DNA from: Byssothecium circinans
Taxonomy: Eukaryota; Ascomycota; Dothideomycetes; Pleosporales; Massarinaceae
Length of the DNA stretch: 64,000 nucleotides
Assembly (NCBI GenBank): GCA_010015675.1
Contig: ML977028.1
Location: forward strand, 148,304 to 212,303
Direction: 5' to 3'
A program made the position numbers and the translations under genes. The notes beneath the pieces were generated by a model. It was not told where the DNA came from, did no database searches, and worked only from the letters and a program-made list of their open reading frames with translations. The stretch's first letter is position 1. Each line of letters opens with the position of its first letter. Below, in pieces: positions 21,786 through 32,383 of this stretch.

Positions 21786-22624
21786 TCATCCAGATGGAAG
21801 CCTGCAGACACTCTCAACGAACTTCTCGGTCCTTGAAAATGAAACAACCTGCATGTACTCCTCATTCTCGTACTCGTACTCTGCCCCACCTCTAGCTTTC
21901 GCACAAGCCTGACCACACCTCGCTGGATCACCTTTGTGCACCGGAATCCCCCTCGGACACACATACACAGGCCTAGTGCCGGTGATATAACGACGTACAT
22001 CTTCTTCGTGAACGTTGTTATCCAAACCCCGAAAGTCTCCAATCTCACAGACAATCGGTGACCCAGCATGAATTTTTAGAGCTCCCAGATACTTCTTCTT
22101 TTCGATCCACTCCGCCAGCGCATCGATGCCAAAGTAGTTGGCTTCCTCTTCTAGCTTGTTGTAAAGGTCGTAGTCGAACCCTTTGCCCTTGTCGTAGAAG
22201 AATGGAAAAACAGAGGGACGCCTCATGAATCGGAGAAGATGCGCGAAGAGATCGGGGTCCGCGTCTAGGAAGTAAGAGCCGTCTTCCTGAGGCATCCATG
22301 TCCAAACACCTTTGATGTAGTTGCAGAGGAAGCTTGACTCGTTCAGAGTTACTGCAAGGGTTCGGAAATGGCGGCCACCGACGTCGAGCGTAATAACTGG
22401 GGGAATGTCACTGTCGATGGTGGGCTCCTTCTCGGTAGTGTCATCGACCGTGAGATGCTCGAGTGAGGTTCTTCTGTGACAGGGCGTGTGCTGCCCAACT
22501 GGGTCGTGGTCGGAAAGCCTCCGCGTTCTCCATGTTGGCGTGGTTCTTCAGCGGGGCCGCCGAATAGTGATAGTCGTGAGGGCGCATCGTCAGACATCGT
22601 GATCTGTTTTTTTGGACAGCGGAG
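21786..22624 (-). pseudogene. BTB/KCTD-like protein, frameshifted N-terminus
   Basis: The main frame reads VITLDVGGRHFRTLAVTLNE, a T1/BTB domain start. It continues FLDADPDLFAHLLRFMRRPSVFPFFY, DYDLYNKLEEEANYFGI and IEKKKYL, then a C-terminal YVCPRGIPVHKGDPARCGQAC block typical of fungal KCTD-like BTB proteins, ending at 21786. Such proteins act as oligomerising adaptors, for example for cullin-3. No ATG opens this frame upstream. The natural start (MSDDAPSRLSLFGGP at 22624) lies in another frame, and the switch needed near 22460-22475 has no usable intron. The gene is therefore frameshifted, or translation starts inside the BTB domain at about 22295. A base-call error is possible. Confidence 0.6.
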
Positions 22625-22709
22625 ACACGAGAGCAAGTGTGAGAAAGTGATGTATTGTGTGCCGAGCTGGGGTGCTTAGGAGAAGCGGTTATAAAGGCAG
22701 GAGCCGACG

Positions 22710-24290
22710 CTAAGCCGGAAGGAGAGTACTGAACTGTCCTGTCGCAATATCACAAGCCCAAAACAAACAGCCCCAAACCGAAAATCTACTCACCTTCCTC
22801 CGCCGCATTAGCCTGATCTCCCAAAAGACTTCTCGAATCATTTTAATCTTCCCCTTCCACGCCTGAAGCCTCCCCTTCCCCTCCTTCCACTTCTCCGCTT
22901 CCGCTTTCCACTCCTCCGCCTCCTTGATACCAACCTCGGTGCGCTCTTCAATATCACCATTCTCCCGTCCCGCGTTATCCCTCCGACGTGTAGCATTACC
23001 CCGTTTGACGCTCTGTATCATTCACCCGCTTCTCTATCTTCCCGATTTGCGCAGATTTCATAGAGAGTTCGTGGATTTTGACTTCTTGTTTTTTGAGTTG
23101 GGCGTCTTGTTCTGCGATGCGCATATCGCGCTCTATAAGCTCGTGGTTCATGCTCTTGCGCTCTTTTTCGAATAGGGCGCCGATCCGGGTTTGTAGGGAG
23201 TGGAGGTTGTTTTCGGAGTCGCCATTTAACCCTTCATTCCAGTGTGATAAAGACGTTGGAGGGTCGGCACTCATGGTGAGATCTTCAAAGGGAGGCGCAT
23301 ATAGGAGGACATTTGGCGCTATGTAGGTTAGGATTGAGAAATAAATAGAGGCATGACACAATACATACCGTGATTGCTTCCGTGACCATCATACGCGTCC
23401 CTCATCCGCTTACGAGAGGCAAGCTGCTCAACTCCCTGTGCAGCTCTAGATTTCGCCAACGATGAATTCCCCGCTTTCCCTCCTAGATTCGTCCTCCCTG
23501 AAGCTGGCGGCAGCATCTGACGAACCAGAAACCGTCGTTGTGGACCATTATCGTGCACTTGATATGCAAGTCCCTGCGCCTCCCAACTCCCAGTAGACTG
23601 CGATCTATTCGATCCCTCCCACCAGTAGCAGCAGAAGCACTCCCAACACAACCACAAGCAGCCCTAAATTTTTCCCGAAACCTCCCGTACCCACCGGCAT
23701 CCTCCACGTACCCCGCGACCAAAAAGCGCTACCACACTAATGCCCTCAACCTCCCAGTCGAAGTCCCCTCGCATCCTCCTCCCCCACCGCCACAAAAGCC
23801 TTCAAGAACCTGACATGCTGCATATCTTCGACATCGAATCGTCAATACATCGGCTGTCCCATATTCGGCTCCAGCACATAGTCGACTTCATTCGCGTCCG
23901 CGCCGTGCACGAAGGCGTACAGTTTGCCGCCGAACATCGTATTAAGGATGATGGAGTGTCCGATGCGCAGCAAAGTGGGGAGCGCGTGAGAGGGCCATGG
24001 TTTCAGGTGCGGTGAGGAGGGCGTCATGTAGGGGACTTGGTCGTCGATTTTGGTGAAGGAGAGGGCGGGGACGGTGGGGAGGGTGTGGTAGGCTGTGGGG
24101 AAAGAGGAGAGGGCCCAGGTGCGGATGTTGCTTTTTGTGTAGGATTCGGGAGGCTGGGGTCTTCGGTGGTGGAGGGTGTGGTTTGGGACGTTTTGGGTTG
24201 TGGGGAGGGTGCTGTGCTGCGAGGGGAGGGTTTGGCGGGACCGGGAGAGAGAGCGTCGTAGAATAGCAGTGGTGGGGATGGTTGCTTAAG
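22710..24290 (-). pseudogene. coiled-coil family gene A, broken
   Basis: Reading from the right: an N-terminal segment SYTKSNIRTWALSSF and HALPTLLRIG..KLYAFVHG, then an in-frame TGA after QPMY at about 23840, with family-like RFDVEDMQHVRFLKAFVAV beyond it. A further frame change follows. A Ser/Gly linker with RKRMRDAYDGHGSNH then ends at a clean intron (GTATGT..CTAAC..TAG). Next comes a coiled coil (RIGALFEKERKSMNHELIER), a frame slip near 23010 and a final Lys/Glu-rich helix. The architecture matches the two minus-strand genes to its right, including LP-x2-LRIG and YA-x2-HG. The three or more breaks make an intact product unlikely. Function unknown. Confidence 0.5.
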
Positions 24291-24952
24291 AGCTGAGGCA
24301 AACTTTTCGGAATGCGCGCTGACACTGCGGTTGTACGGCTGCTGTCGGGGTAATGGGTACAGTGTCGGCGCGCATGTCAGATAGAGACCGTAAATCGAGG
24401 AAACGGTAGCGGTGTAGATCTTGTGGGCCTATCCTGCCTTAAATAGAGACTCTTGGGAATGAAAATGATGCTGAGTTGATTGGGAAATGGAGAATGTCCT
24501 TGAGGGCTGCCGAGTGAATGCAAGCGACACGTGACATACTAGCTAATGACAACAGAGACGCAGTATGCCATCCCCAATACATCACTCTCTTATATGCTGC
24601 CCAAGTCCATAATAGACTCACATCCCAAGTCAATTTATAGAGACAATCGTATAAACCAGGTATTAATTTGAGTCTAGCTACAGAATGCATCTGCATCATG
24701 AGTGGGCATTTAACAGTAACCGCACAACCAGGTACAATGAAATAGGACTAAGAAGCTCATTAGATGCAATAATATTATGAATGTTGAGCCAGCCTCCTCC
24801 ATAAAGCACTCTCTGAAGCGACATTAGAAATGAGAATAAATGACAGACCCGCCCATCGGCTCCTCCCCACTATACTCCATTTGCATATCAAGTCTTGAAG
24901 TCCCAAATGACCACAGATTCATGATTACCTGGCGCAGACCGAGTGACCATGT
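24291..24952. other. intergenic spacer
   Basis: This spacer separates coiled-coil genes A and B. Short frames only; I see nothing that can be supported. The promoter of A, if it is still expressed, would lie here. Confidence 0.5.
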
Positions 24953-26543
24953 CTAAGCACCACTTTTCGATGGACCTGCTTGACCGACAACCTCGCCCTC
25001 TTTGCCCGCCACATCCTCCTCTCCATCACTGAGGCCCAAAAGCTCCTTCCTACGTGCCTCCCTAGCCCTTTCCTCTCTCAGCTTCTCAGCTTCCATCTCC
25101 TTCTCCACCTCCTTGACTTTCTCGCCTTCCTTGATTTGTTCCGCCATATCCAAGATGCATCCCTTGAGGTCTTTCAGACCATCAAGCTCTTCTTTCACGG
25201 CATCGCGTTCAGCCTCCACCGTCTTCCTTGCCTCAGCGTCGGCCGCAATTTTAGCCTCCAGTTCAGCTTTCTCGGCGGCATGAGCTTCTCTCATGGCCAC
25301 AATCTCGGCTTCAAGGCGCGCATTTTCAGCCTGGAGGGCTCGATGGTCTTCCTCAGTGAACCGCCCGCGGAGCTGCTGGACAAAGGCTTCGAAGTGGTGA
25401 AGCTTGAGAATGTGTTAGTCATGTCTGGACGTATGGAGCTGGGAGAGATGGTATGGGCGGGGTAACTTACTCCTTCGTCGAGAAACGGACGTTTTGCTGT
25501 GTAACGAACGTTGTCAGTTTGTATCCTCACAGATGGCGGTTCCAAAAGAACTTACGCGCTGGTCCAGCCTCGTCATCATTGCTATTAGTTGGCCTTCCCC
25601 TCTTATATCCCAGCCCATCGGCAATGACTCCCGCAATCGCATTGGCACTCGCGCTCGCACTTCCCTGCGCGGATGGCCCACCCAGGTTCCCAGAAGAAGC
25701 ATTTTGGCGCACCGGCTGCTTTCCGCTGCGTGTCCTAGCTCTTCCAGCCTCCGTCAAGTCCACAGGCCGACTCCGATCCGCACCCTCCCCATTCTTTTTT
25801 GCTGAGTTCTGTCCCGGGACAACGGAGATCTGTGCACCGGGAGCCTTCTCAACCGCAGCGACGAATTCAGGCGATTCATCTCTCTCTTCAGCCTTAATAA
25901 ACGGCGTAGACTGTCCCGGATCCGCGAATGGAGTCGCGTGGGCAGCACCGGGAATGCCACGGAGTCGCAATGTGCCAACCTCCCGGACTTTCCTCAGCTT
26001 CAATGTCTCAGCGACTTGGGCGACGCTTCCAAGAGAACCTTTGAAAAGCTTGATATCGTCGGTGAGAGGGTCAAACCGATTCAGCAGACCCTTCTCCATG
26101 AAGTAGAAGATGATGAGCAGCCGAACCCGCTTGGAGTACAGAGCACCGGGGATATTGAACGCGGCGCTGAACGGGAAGATGAATTCGATGAGGTCTATTT
26201 CCTCTTCATCGATCTGCTGGTTGGAGTCGAACAAGAAGTAGCTGATCGACTGGGTTTTCTTACCCTTATGAGCGATATGGTCGTGCGCATAGGCGTAGAC
26301 TTCTTCCAAGTTGCCGTCCTTGCGCGTGTCGTATTGCCCTACTAGCATGCCCTGCTTGGTGGCGCCAGTGAGAGGGAACGACTCGTCGAGCGAGACGTCA
26401 TTGAATGTGAGAGTGGTCACGTCGGGGAGGTAGCAAGCGTTGCTGACGTTGGTGCCTCGCTTCCGGATGTCGGCGATGAGCATAGTGTAGGTGTAGAAGC
26501 CGTCTGAGGAACCGCCTCGGTCGGGAGTTGCGCGCGAAGACAT
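24953..26543 (-). CDS. coiled-coil family gene B
   Basis: Exons 26543-25556, 25496-25471 and 25402-24953 give 487 aa. The introns are 59 and 68 nt with GTAAGT donors. The second acceptor is AAG rather than CAG or TAG. The N-terminal 200 residues look folded (SDGFYTYTMLIADIRKRG, EEVYAYAHDHIAH, RLLIIFYFMEKGLLNRFD). A low-complexity Ser/Ala/Gly linker with basic clusters (GYKRGRP, PKRPFLDEG) may carry a nuclear localisation signal. The last 140 residues are a long charged coiled coil (EKAELEAKIAADAEARKTV). The YA-x2-H motif recurs in genes A and C. I do not recognise the family; dimerisation is inferred from the coiled coil. Confidence 0.7.
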
Positions 26544-27324
26544 GTCACGGTATTGCAGGAGGGGTGGAAGGGGGTATTACCTTAAGGTAGTGCTATGAGC
26601 TCGTTGATGTGGAGGACCACGAAGTATAGTCAAGGCGACTGATAGGTTGCTAGCGATCGGTTTTGGTGTTTGTGAGGAGAGGTAAAAAGATGAGAAAAGA
26701 GAGACGAGCGACTCCAGGCTTCAACACCGAAAGTTGTCGACAGGTGATAGAAAAGCGCAGTGACCCTGGCTTCTTGGCAGGTAAGCAAACGCGTGAACCG
26801 GTCCTAGCCCTGTTCTGCCGACAAACCCATTTCAGTCTCTTTGCTGTGCTGACAAACTGCCTGATAGAAGATTGATCAAATTCACTAGGTGAAGTTGACA
26901 TGTGGTATAATCAGACATGCGGATATTACGATGTGCTCGCTATTGTTCACGAAATGTAGTTTCCGTAATTTCTTATAATATTAATAGCTTGGATTAATAA
27001 ATATAGCAAGACATGTAGCAAAAAAGTCAAACTTATTGGTGGATTATTATGAGAACTGCATAATAGTCACCTGAAATTTAACGCATAAAGAATATGCCAC
27101 ATCAGATCAATGACCGCCACTGTCCGTTTTCTAAACTTTAACTAAACTGAGCCTCGCCGCTAACATTCCCGTCAAAAATAAATAAATTCCTGATGCTGCG
27201 TACTCCTCACCCAAAATCCACCCGTTAAAAACACCTAAACGCCGAATAGTATGTGAAGAGGAGTTTAAGATAAGGACTCCCATGTGCAGTGAAAGTAAGA
27301 TTCCCAAGCATCCAACCCATCATG
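26544..27324. other. AT-rich intergenic spacer
   Basis: No gene is supported between coiled-coil genes B and C. The middle (about 26930-27060) is markedly AT-rich. The only frames are short and in opposite directions. Confidence 0.5.
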
Positions 27325-29078
27325 TCATCCGGCAAGACTGGAAATGTTCTTGAGGCGAGTTTTCAGACTATCCACCTCCTTGTCCCGCGCTTCAATTTGA
27401 TCATCCGCTGACTTCTTCGCCATAATCGCCATTTTCAACTTGGTCTCCACTTCCTCTTTCGCGGCCATTTCTGTTTGGTGCCCCTTCTCCGAATCATTGG
27501 CCCTTCGTTCCCAGACGTTGGAGGTGTTGATCGAAGTTTTCAAGTTATTTTGTAGGTCGATTTCCGCTTGTTTGAGTTGCGAGTTCTCAGTCTGAAGACA
27601 CTCGATCTTTTCATTGTATTCATTCTTTTGGCTTTGCATTTTCAAAATCCAGTCTGTAACCTCATTGCTCGCTTCCACCTGCTCGTGCTCTTTGTCCTGG
27701 TTGAGCTGCACAATTCGCGCTCTCAGGTGGTTGATTTCCGCGGTCATCTCGCCTCGAATACGATTGATGAAATGCCGGTCTACGGCGAACTATGCAATGT
27801 CAGTGACAGGCTCTGAGAACACTTCTTGGGTAGTGGGGAGACATACATCATTGTCAGACTTCTTCCGTTTCTGCCCTATTCATAATTAATCAAATTACTA
27901 CGAAGTGTTTACAATAGAAAGTCTGGGGAACGTACAGGATGTTGTTAATGTATCATGTTGTGCTCCCTGTCTCACAGGCTGCATGGTAGCAACAGCATGA
28001 GTGCCATTGGTTGTGTTGACCGCCTGTGTTGATCCTGTCCAGTCTTGCCTCCTTCGTACCTCCGACTCCACCGCTGGAATTTGACCTTCGCTGGTACGTT
28101 TCCGTTTCGGCTGTATGGTTGGAAAATCTGTACGAGCGCTTGGTTCAATATTCATAGCATACCAATGATGTTGCAACACCTCATCCTGGTTCGCAAGCAT
28201 AGTACGAGCGCCCACTATCTGAGCACTATCCCTGATGCCAACCTCGCGCGGTTCTGTCTTTACCACGGGACTTTTCGGTCCATCGGCGGCTTTCGAATTC
28301 TGATGCTCCGTAGTCTTCAGTCCCGTTGCTTTCTTAGCTATCTTAGTGCCTTTCACAGGGAGTATTCGGCGTGGTTTTAATGATGCTTCCTTTGCTTCTC
28401 CCGCAATAATTTCCAGCGCTTCCCTGAATTCCGAGAAGTTTCGTGTGGAAGAAACGATCTGATCATCCAGGAAATAAAAGCATATCGTAGACTTCAACCG
28501 CGCACATACCCAGTCCGCGGTATGCTTGTGCGCACCTAAACGGCGAATAATGTCCGGAGAGATGTAGATCTCCTTAAAAGTGTGATTGAGGTTGGCGTAT
28601 TTCAGATCAGCGTAGGAAAGTGAGTTCTCGCCCCGCACTTTTGTCATGAAGGTGATTTGATCTTTGATCGACGGCTCGGTTGTGGAACCGTGGAGAGAGG
28701 CGTAGAGAATGTGGCCTTCGTATCTGCCGATACGTAGCGCTTTTGGCAGGGAATATGGTGGTTGTCCTTTGACTTCTTGGAAGTTGGATCGTCGTTGTGT
28801 GGGCAGGTATGACAGCGCGTTCCAAACCGTTTCATCGCACTGGAGGCGTTCGAGGGCATAGGTCGCAGTGGTGGCATTTACGGTTTCGGTGTGTGGCTTC
28901 TGTGGTATAGCAGGTGCCTTCCGGTTTCGAATAGATTTTGAGATCAGGCCAGACACAGCGTCGTCATCGGAACTAGACACAGAGTCGTCCGGGAAGGGAT
29001 CGCGCCCTACCACAACAACAATAATCAGTACTTGATCCAATACGATCCTCCCACAAAACCAAACTTACCAGGTTGCAT
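27325..29078 (-). CDS. coiled-coil family gene C
   Basis: Four exons, 29078-29069, 29006-27936, 27875-27847 and 27789-27325, encode 524 aa. The introns are 62, 60 and 57 nt and all junctions keep frame. The first exon is only 10 nt (MQP plus one base), a tiny leader exon. An acidic N-terminus (DDSVSSSDDDAVS) precedes a folded block with SLPKALRIGRYEGHILYASLHG and VCARLKSTICFYFLDDQIV. A Lys/Thr-rich linker follows, then QKRKKSDND, a likely nuclear signal encoded mostly by a 29-nt exon. A long coiled coil of about 140 residues ends it. Its LRIG and YA-x2-HG motifs match gene A. Function unknown; paralogy with A and B is inferred from order and shared motifs. Confidence 0.7.
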
Positions 29079-29366
29079 TTTTCCTGCACAAGCCCGGGGT
29101 CGTGGGTCGAGTGAAGAGCTCAAGAGCAGGAGATGCGGCGAGGTATCCACAGCCCTCTATGCTCCAGCGTGAAAAAGAAAAATCAAAATGATCAAGACAC
29201 CCAGAAGTGAGAGAGACCAAGGTAGCGCCGGACTGAGACCATAAGGTGAAAGAATGGAGAGCGACACACGGAAAGTTTAGCTGAAGAGAGAGAGAGAGAA
29301 GACAGACAATTTCTAGACTTGGAGATAACCCATCAATATCACCATGCGCCATCCTCCCACACCGCT

Positions 29367-29693
29367 CTACTGCATCACATCATCCCTCCAGCACTCCCCG
29401 CCCCCTTCCCCCGCATACCCCGTCCACTCCCTCCCCCCAAAACACCTTTCGTTCCACTCTCCATACTCCTTAAGTCCCTTCTTCAGCCCCTCTTTGGCCT
29501 TTTCCTCACAGTCCGGACACATATCCCCCCTTTCTTCAATAATCCTATTCTCGACATTAGAGCACAGTCTCGGAAAGGGTGTGAACTGGGCTTTATCACA
29601 GAGCATGTGCGGGTAGACTGTGTGGAGGAGGATGTGTGGGGGTGAGGTCGTGGGGATGGGACAAGTGTAGAGGCAGCCGTTGCGGTGGCACAT
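29367..29693 (-). CDS. small cysteine-rich protein (copy 1)
   Basis: A 108-aa single exon starting MCHRNGCLYTCPIPTTSP, with a second cluster ending DMCPDCEEKAKEGLKKG. Paired cysteines at both ends plus a conserved His and Cys in the middle suggest zinc binding rather than secretion; no signal peptide is visible. It resembles the frame at 30267 (CPDC followed by Lys-rich helix). Short Cys-rich proteins of this plan occur in many dothideomycetes, with no known role that I can name. Its ATG is 289 bp right of the gene C start, on the same strand. Confidence 0.55.
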   Translation of the reverse strand: MCHRNGCLYTCPIPTTSPPHILLHTVYPHMLCDKAQFTPFPRLCSNVENRIIEERGDMCPDCEEKAKEGLKKGLKEYGEWNERCFGGREWTGYAGEGGGECWRDDVMQ

Positions 29694-30266
29694 TCTTATG
29701 TTAGTATCTCAGTGTTTGGGTAGGTATATGGGGTTTGAACGGGCGTGGAAGGGGACTACTTTATTGAAGGGGATATTATGCGGCGTTGAGTATTTTGATG
29801 GCTGTGTTAATTTTTGATTAAAACTATTGTGTGATATGGTATGGTACCGTGACATGCTGGTCGTAGTTAGGGATAATGACTGTGAGGTGATATCATAGGT
29901 ATACTCTGCGTTGTCAGATCAGAGTTCAGGGAATCCAGCGATTGACTAAGCTCGCAATTTACATCTTGTTTGTGATGGCAGATTCCATAATCAACTAATA
30001 AAATAACAATCATCTATAAGTCACCCATACTTCCTAAACTGCCGCTATCCAACACCTGGCGCCCAACGCCTCGACGCCTAAATCAACGTAAAGAGATCCA
30101 GACCCCCAAAGCTGCCCAAAAGAATTCAATCCAGTCTAAAAAGAATAACAAAGCAGCTCTAAAACAGTGTATAAAAAGCTAAAAGCGTCAAAATCCTAAA
30201 ATCCACAGTACCTACAAAAGCAAGTAATTCAACGCCACACACAAACCCAAACTCCCAGTCCCATCA
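29694..30266. other. intergenic between cysteine-rich copies
   Basis: No supported coding sequence. The stretch is AT-rich in its left part and contains repeated AAA/CTAAA runs near 30100-30200. Confidence 0.5.
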
Positions 30267-30838
30267 CTACAACCAACCATCCCCAGAACCACCCCCACGA
30301 CCAACTCCCCCAAGTCCAAGTCCAAGTCCAATCCACCGCCCCTCCCTCTTCAACTTCTCCATCCCCTCCACACAGTCCGGACAAAGCTCATCCAAGACCG
30401 TGACTCTATCAGGCGGCGTTCTTTCACCGGGATGAGCGCAAGGGTGCTGAATCACAGCGTTCGCAACGCGAGGGCAGAACGAGTGCGGCGTGACGGTGTC
30501 GAGTACACCGTGGTTGCATTTTGCGTATACGATGCAGTTGCGCCAGCACTCGCCGCACCAGGTCGTTGGACGGGGGCGCGCGGGTCGATGGTTCGGGAGT
30601 TGCTCATGGGCGTGGCTATAGGTTATAGGGTAGCGTTTTCGGGAGGATTGGTTTCGGGAGCGATGGGTGATGTGGGAAATGGCGCTTTTTTGGTGAATGG
30701 GGATTTTGGTGAAATTGTGCAGTATAACGATGTTGAACGGGACTTTGGTGGTGAAACGATACGGTGGAAGAAAGATGGTGAAGGAGACGGGGAAGATTTT
30801 GGGCTTTTTATAGAGGACATGGAGTGATTCATGGTATG
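30267..30838 (-). CDS. small cysteine-rich protein (copy 2)
   Basis: The Cys-rich frame reads WCGECWRNCIVYAKCNHGVL, SFCPRVANAVIQHPCAHPGE and LDELCPDCVEGMEKLKREGR, ending in a Gly-rich tail at 30267. It parallels the protein at 29367-29693 in spacing of Cys pairs and the CPDC-Lys helix. No ATG opens this frame upstream. A likely first exon, MNHSMSSIKSPKSSPSPSPS (from about 30830), could splice through a weak GTTATA donor near 30717 to a TATAG acceptor near 30616, which restores frame. The exact start and intron are therefore uncertain. Function unknown; zinc binding is inferred. Confidence 0.45.
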
Positions 30839-31070
30839 AATTGAGTCGTAGGAGGTGAGTCCTTGTGCTATCAAGTCATACTGCAGTCATAGGGACTGTG
30901 GGTATTTCATCTTCGAGGGTGAGTCTGTCGACCGCGTGGTCGCTTTCCACTGCCAAGGCACGTACCAGTCATGTTGACCAGAGGTCATGCCCCCTCAAAG
31001 GAATATGTAGTACATGGATGATATCGCCGCCGCTATCCCAGTCCAACGCCGGACGCCCATGATAATGCAC

Positions 31071-32173
31071 TTAGTTCTTCACCTTCTTGCCGTGAGCCTC
31101 ATTGTCCGCAAGCTCGCGGATGAAGACCTTGATCACACCATCCGGCACATCGTCCACCCCATCCTCATACCCTGGGCTGACACCGATGGCCACAAACTTG
31201 CCGTCGCCGCTGAATGCTATGGTCTGCACACTCGCGGGGTAGCGCTGATACTGCCGAATCCTCCTCTTGGCTACGCCGTCCCACAGCGCCACGATGCCAT
31301 CGCCACCACCCGACGCGAAGGTGCCGTGAACGGGGTGGTAGGCCAAGGCGTTGACGGGATATACGACGTCTTGGCCGTCGACGTTCTGACGATGGCACTT
31401 GAAGGCGTATTTCCGGGCCTGTGACTTCTCGCTTGAGTCGAACCATTCCACGGCCACCCTTCCTTCGATGCTGGAACTCGCATAGCCTTGGTCGTTGGGC
31501 ATGCACGCCACGGCGCGCGTCATGAACTTCATGCTGCTCTCCCGCGTCTGGAACGTCTTCACATGCGCGGTTTCCTCGCCCAGCTGTGCGGCTTCGAGCA
31601 TGGCGTCGAGCTCGTAGATGTTCACGGCGCGGCTCGCCATGGCGACGACGAGTTTGGTAGGCGAGGCGGAGAGCGAGAAGGGCTTTGAGGGCAGAGTGAC
31701 GGTGGTGAAGTCGCCGGGCCGTGACAGGTCGTGGAGGTGGAGGGTTGAATCCCACGACGCCGAGACCAGCAGGTTGTGTGGCTTGGAGTAGAGCACATTG
31801 CGCACACCCTTTTCATGGGTTGACATGACCGTCTGCGCGCCCGTAGACAGATCTATGCGGCGCACTTCGCAGTCGATACCGCAGCTGAAGGCTTCATTGT
31901 CGTCACGGCCGAAACAGACGTCGAGCACAGGCGCGCGGTGCTCGAACTTCTGCAGCAGCTGGCCGCCGGGCTCGGCGTGGGTGTCGTAGAGGTAGACGTG
32001 GCGGTCCCACGACGAGACGAGCAGACGCGTGGGCGTGTTGGTCGCGAATTTGACGGCCGAGATGGGCTCGGTGGGGTTCTGCGCGAGCTCGAATTGGCCT
32101 GCAAGGTGGGTATTAGCATTGCAATGTATAAAGCAGATGATTTGAGGTGTCTCCATGGTCACGTACTAGACAT
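31071..32173 (-). CDS. BUB3: spindle checkpoint WD40 protein Bub3
   Basis: Exon 1 is only 7 nt (32173-32167), joined over a 68-nt intron (GTACGT..CAG) to exon 2 (32098-31071), giving 344 aa beginning MSSQFELAQNPTEPISAVKF. The fold is a WD40 propeller: TRLLVSSWDRHVYLYDT, LDVCFGRDDNEAFSCGID, NLLVSASWDSTLHLHDL, NALAYHPVHGTFASGGGDG and SVQTIAFSGDGKFVAIG. The Bub3-specific blade AFKCHRQNVDGQDVVYPVNA, used to bind GLEBS motifs of Bub1 and Mad3, is present. Bub3 brings Bub1 and Mad3/BubR1 to unattached kinetochores. Length and N-terminus fit the family. It is divergent from GPN2, with about 210 bp between starts. Confidence 0.93.
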
Positions 32174-32383
32174 GCTGTCAGTTTGAGGCGGTTGGGAGGA
32201 GCGCGCGAGAGTCGAAGGCTCAATGTTACCTCCGCTCAACTTCTCCGCAAACAAATAAGCACGTGACCGCCGCTAGCTCGGCAAAACAATGTTCCGGAAG
32301 AACCTCAGCAACCCCTCCATTGCTACTCAACTCATCAATCGATCAATCACTCACCCTCACAACTAAACAAAGTAAATATTGTT
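32174..32383. promoter_or_regulatory. divergent promoter BUB3/GPN2
   Basis: The 210 bp between the two start codons must hold both promoters and leaders. I see no clear TATA box on either side. A shared control region is inferred from distance only. Confidence 0.5.

Noticed and set aside
31165..31755. 196-codon Arg/His-rich frame inside BUB3
   Set aside because: It is an out-of-frame shadow of a WD40 gene.
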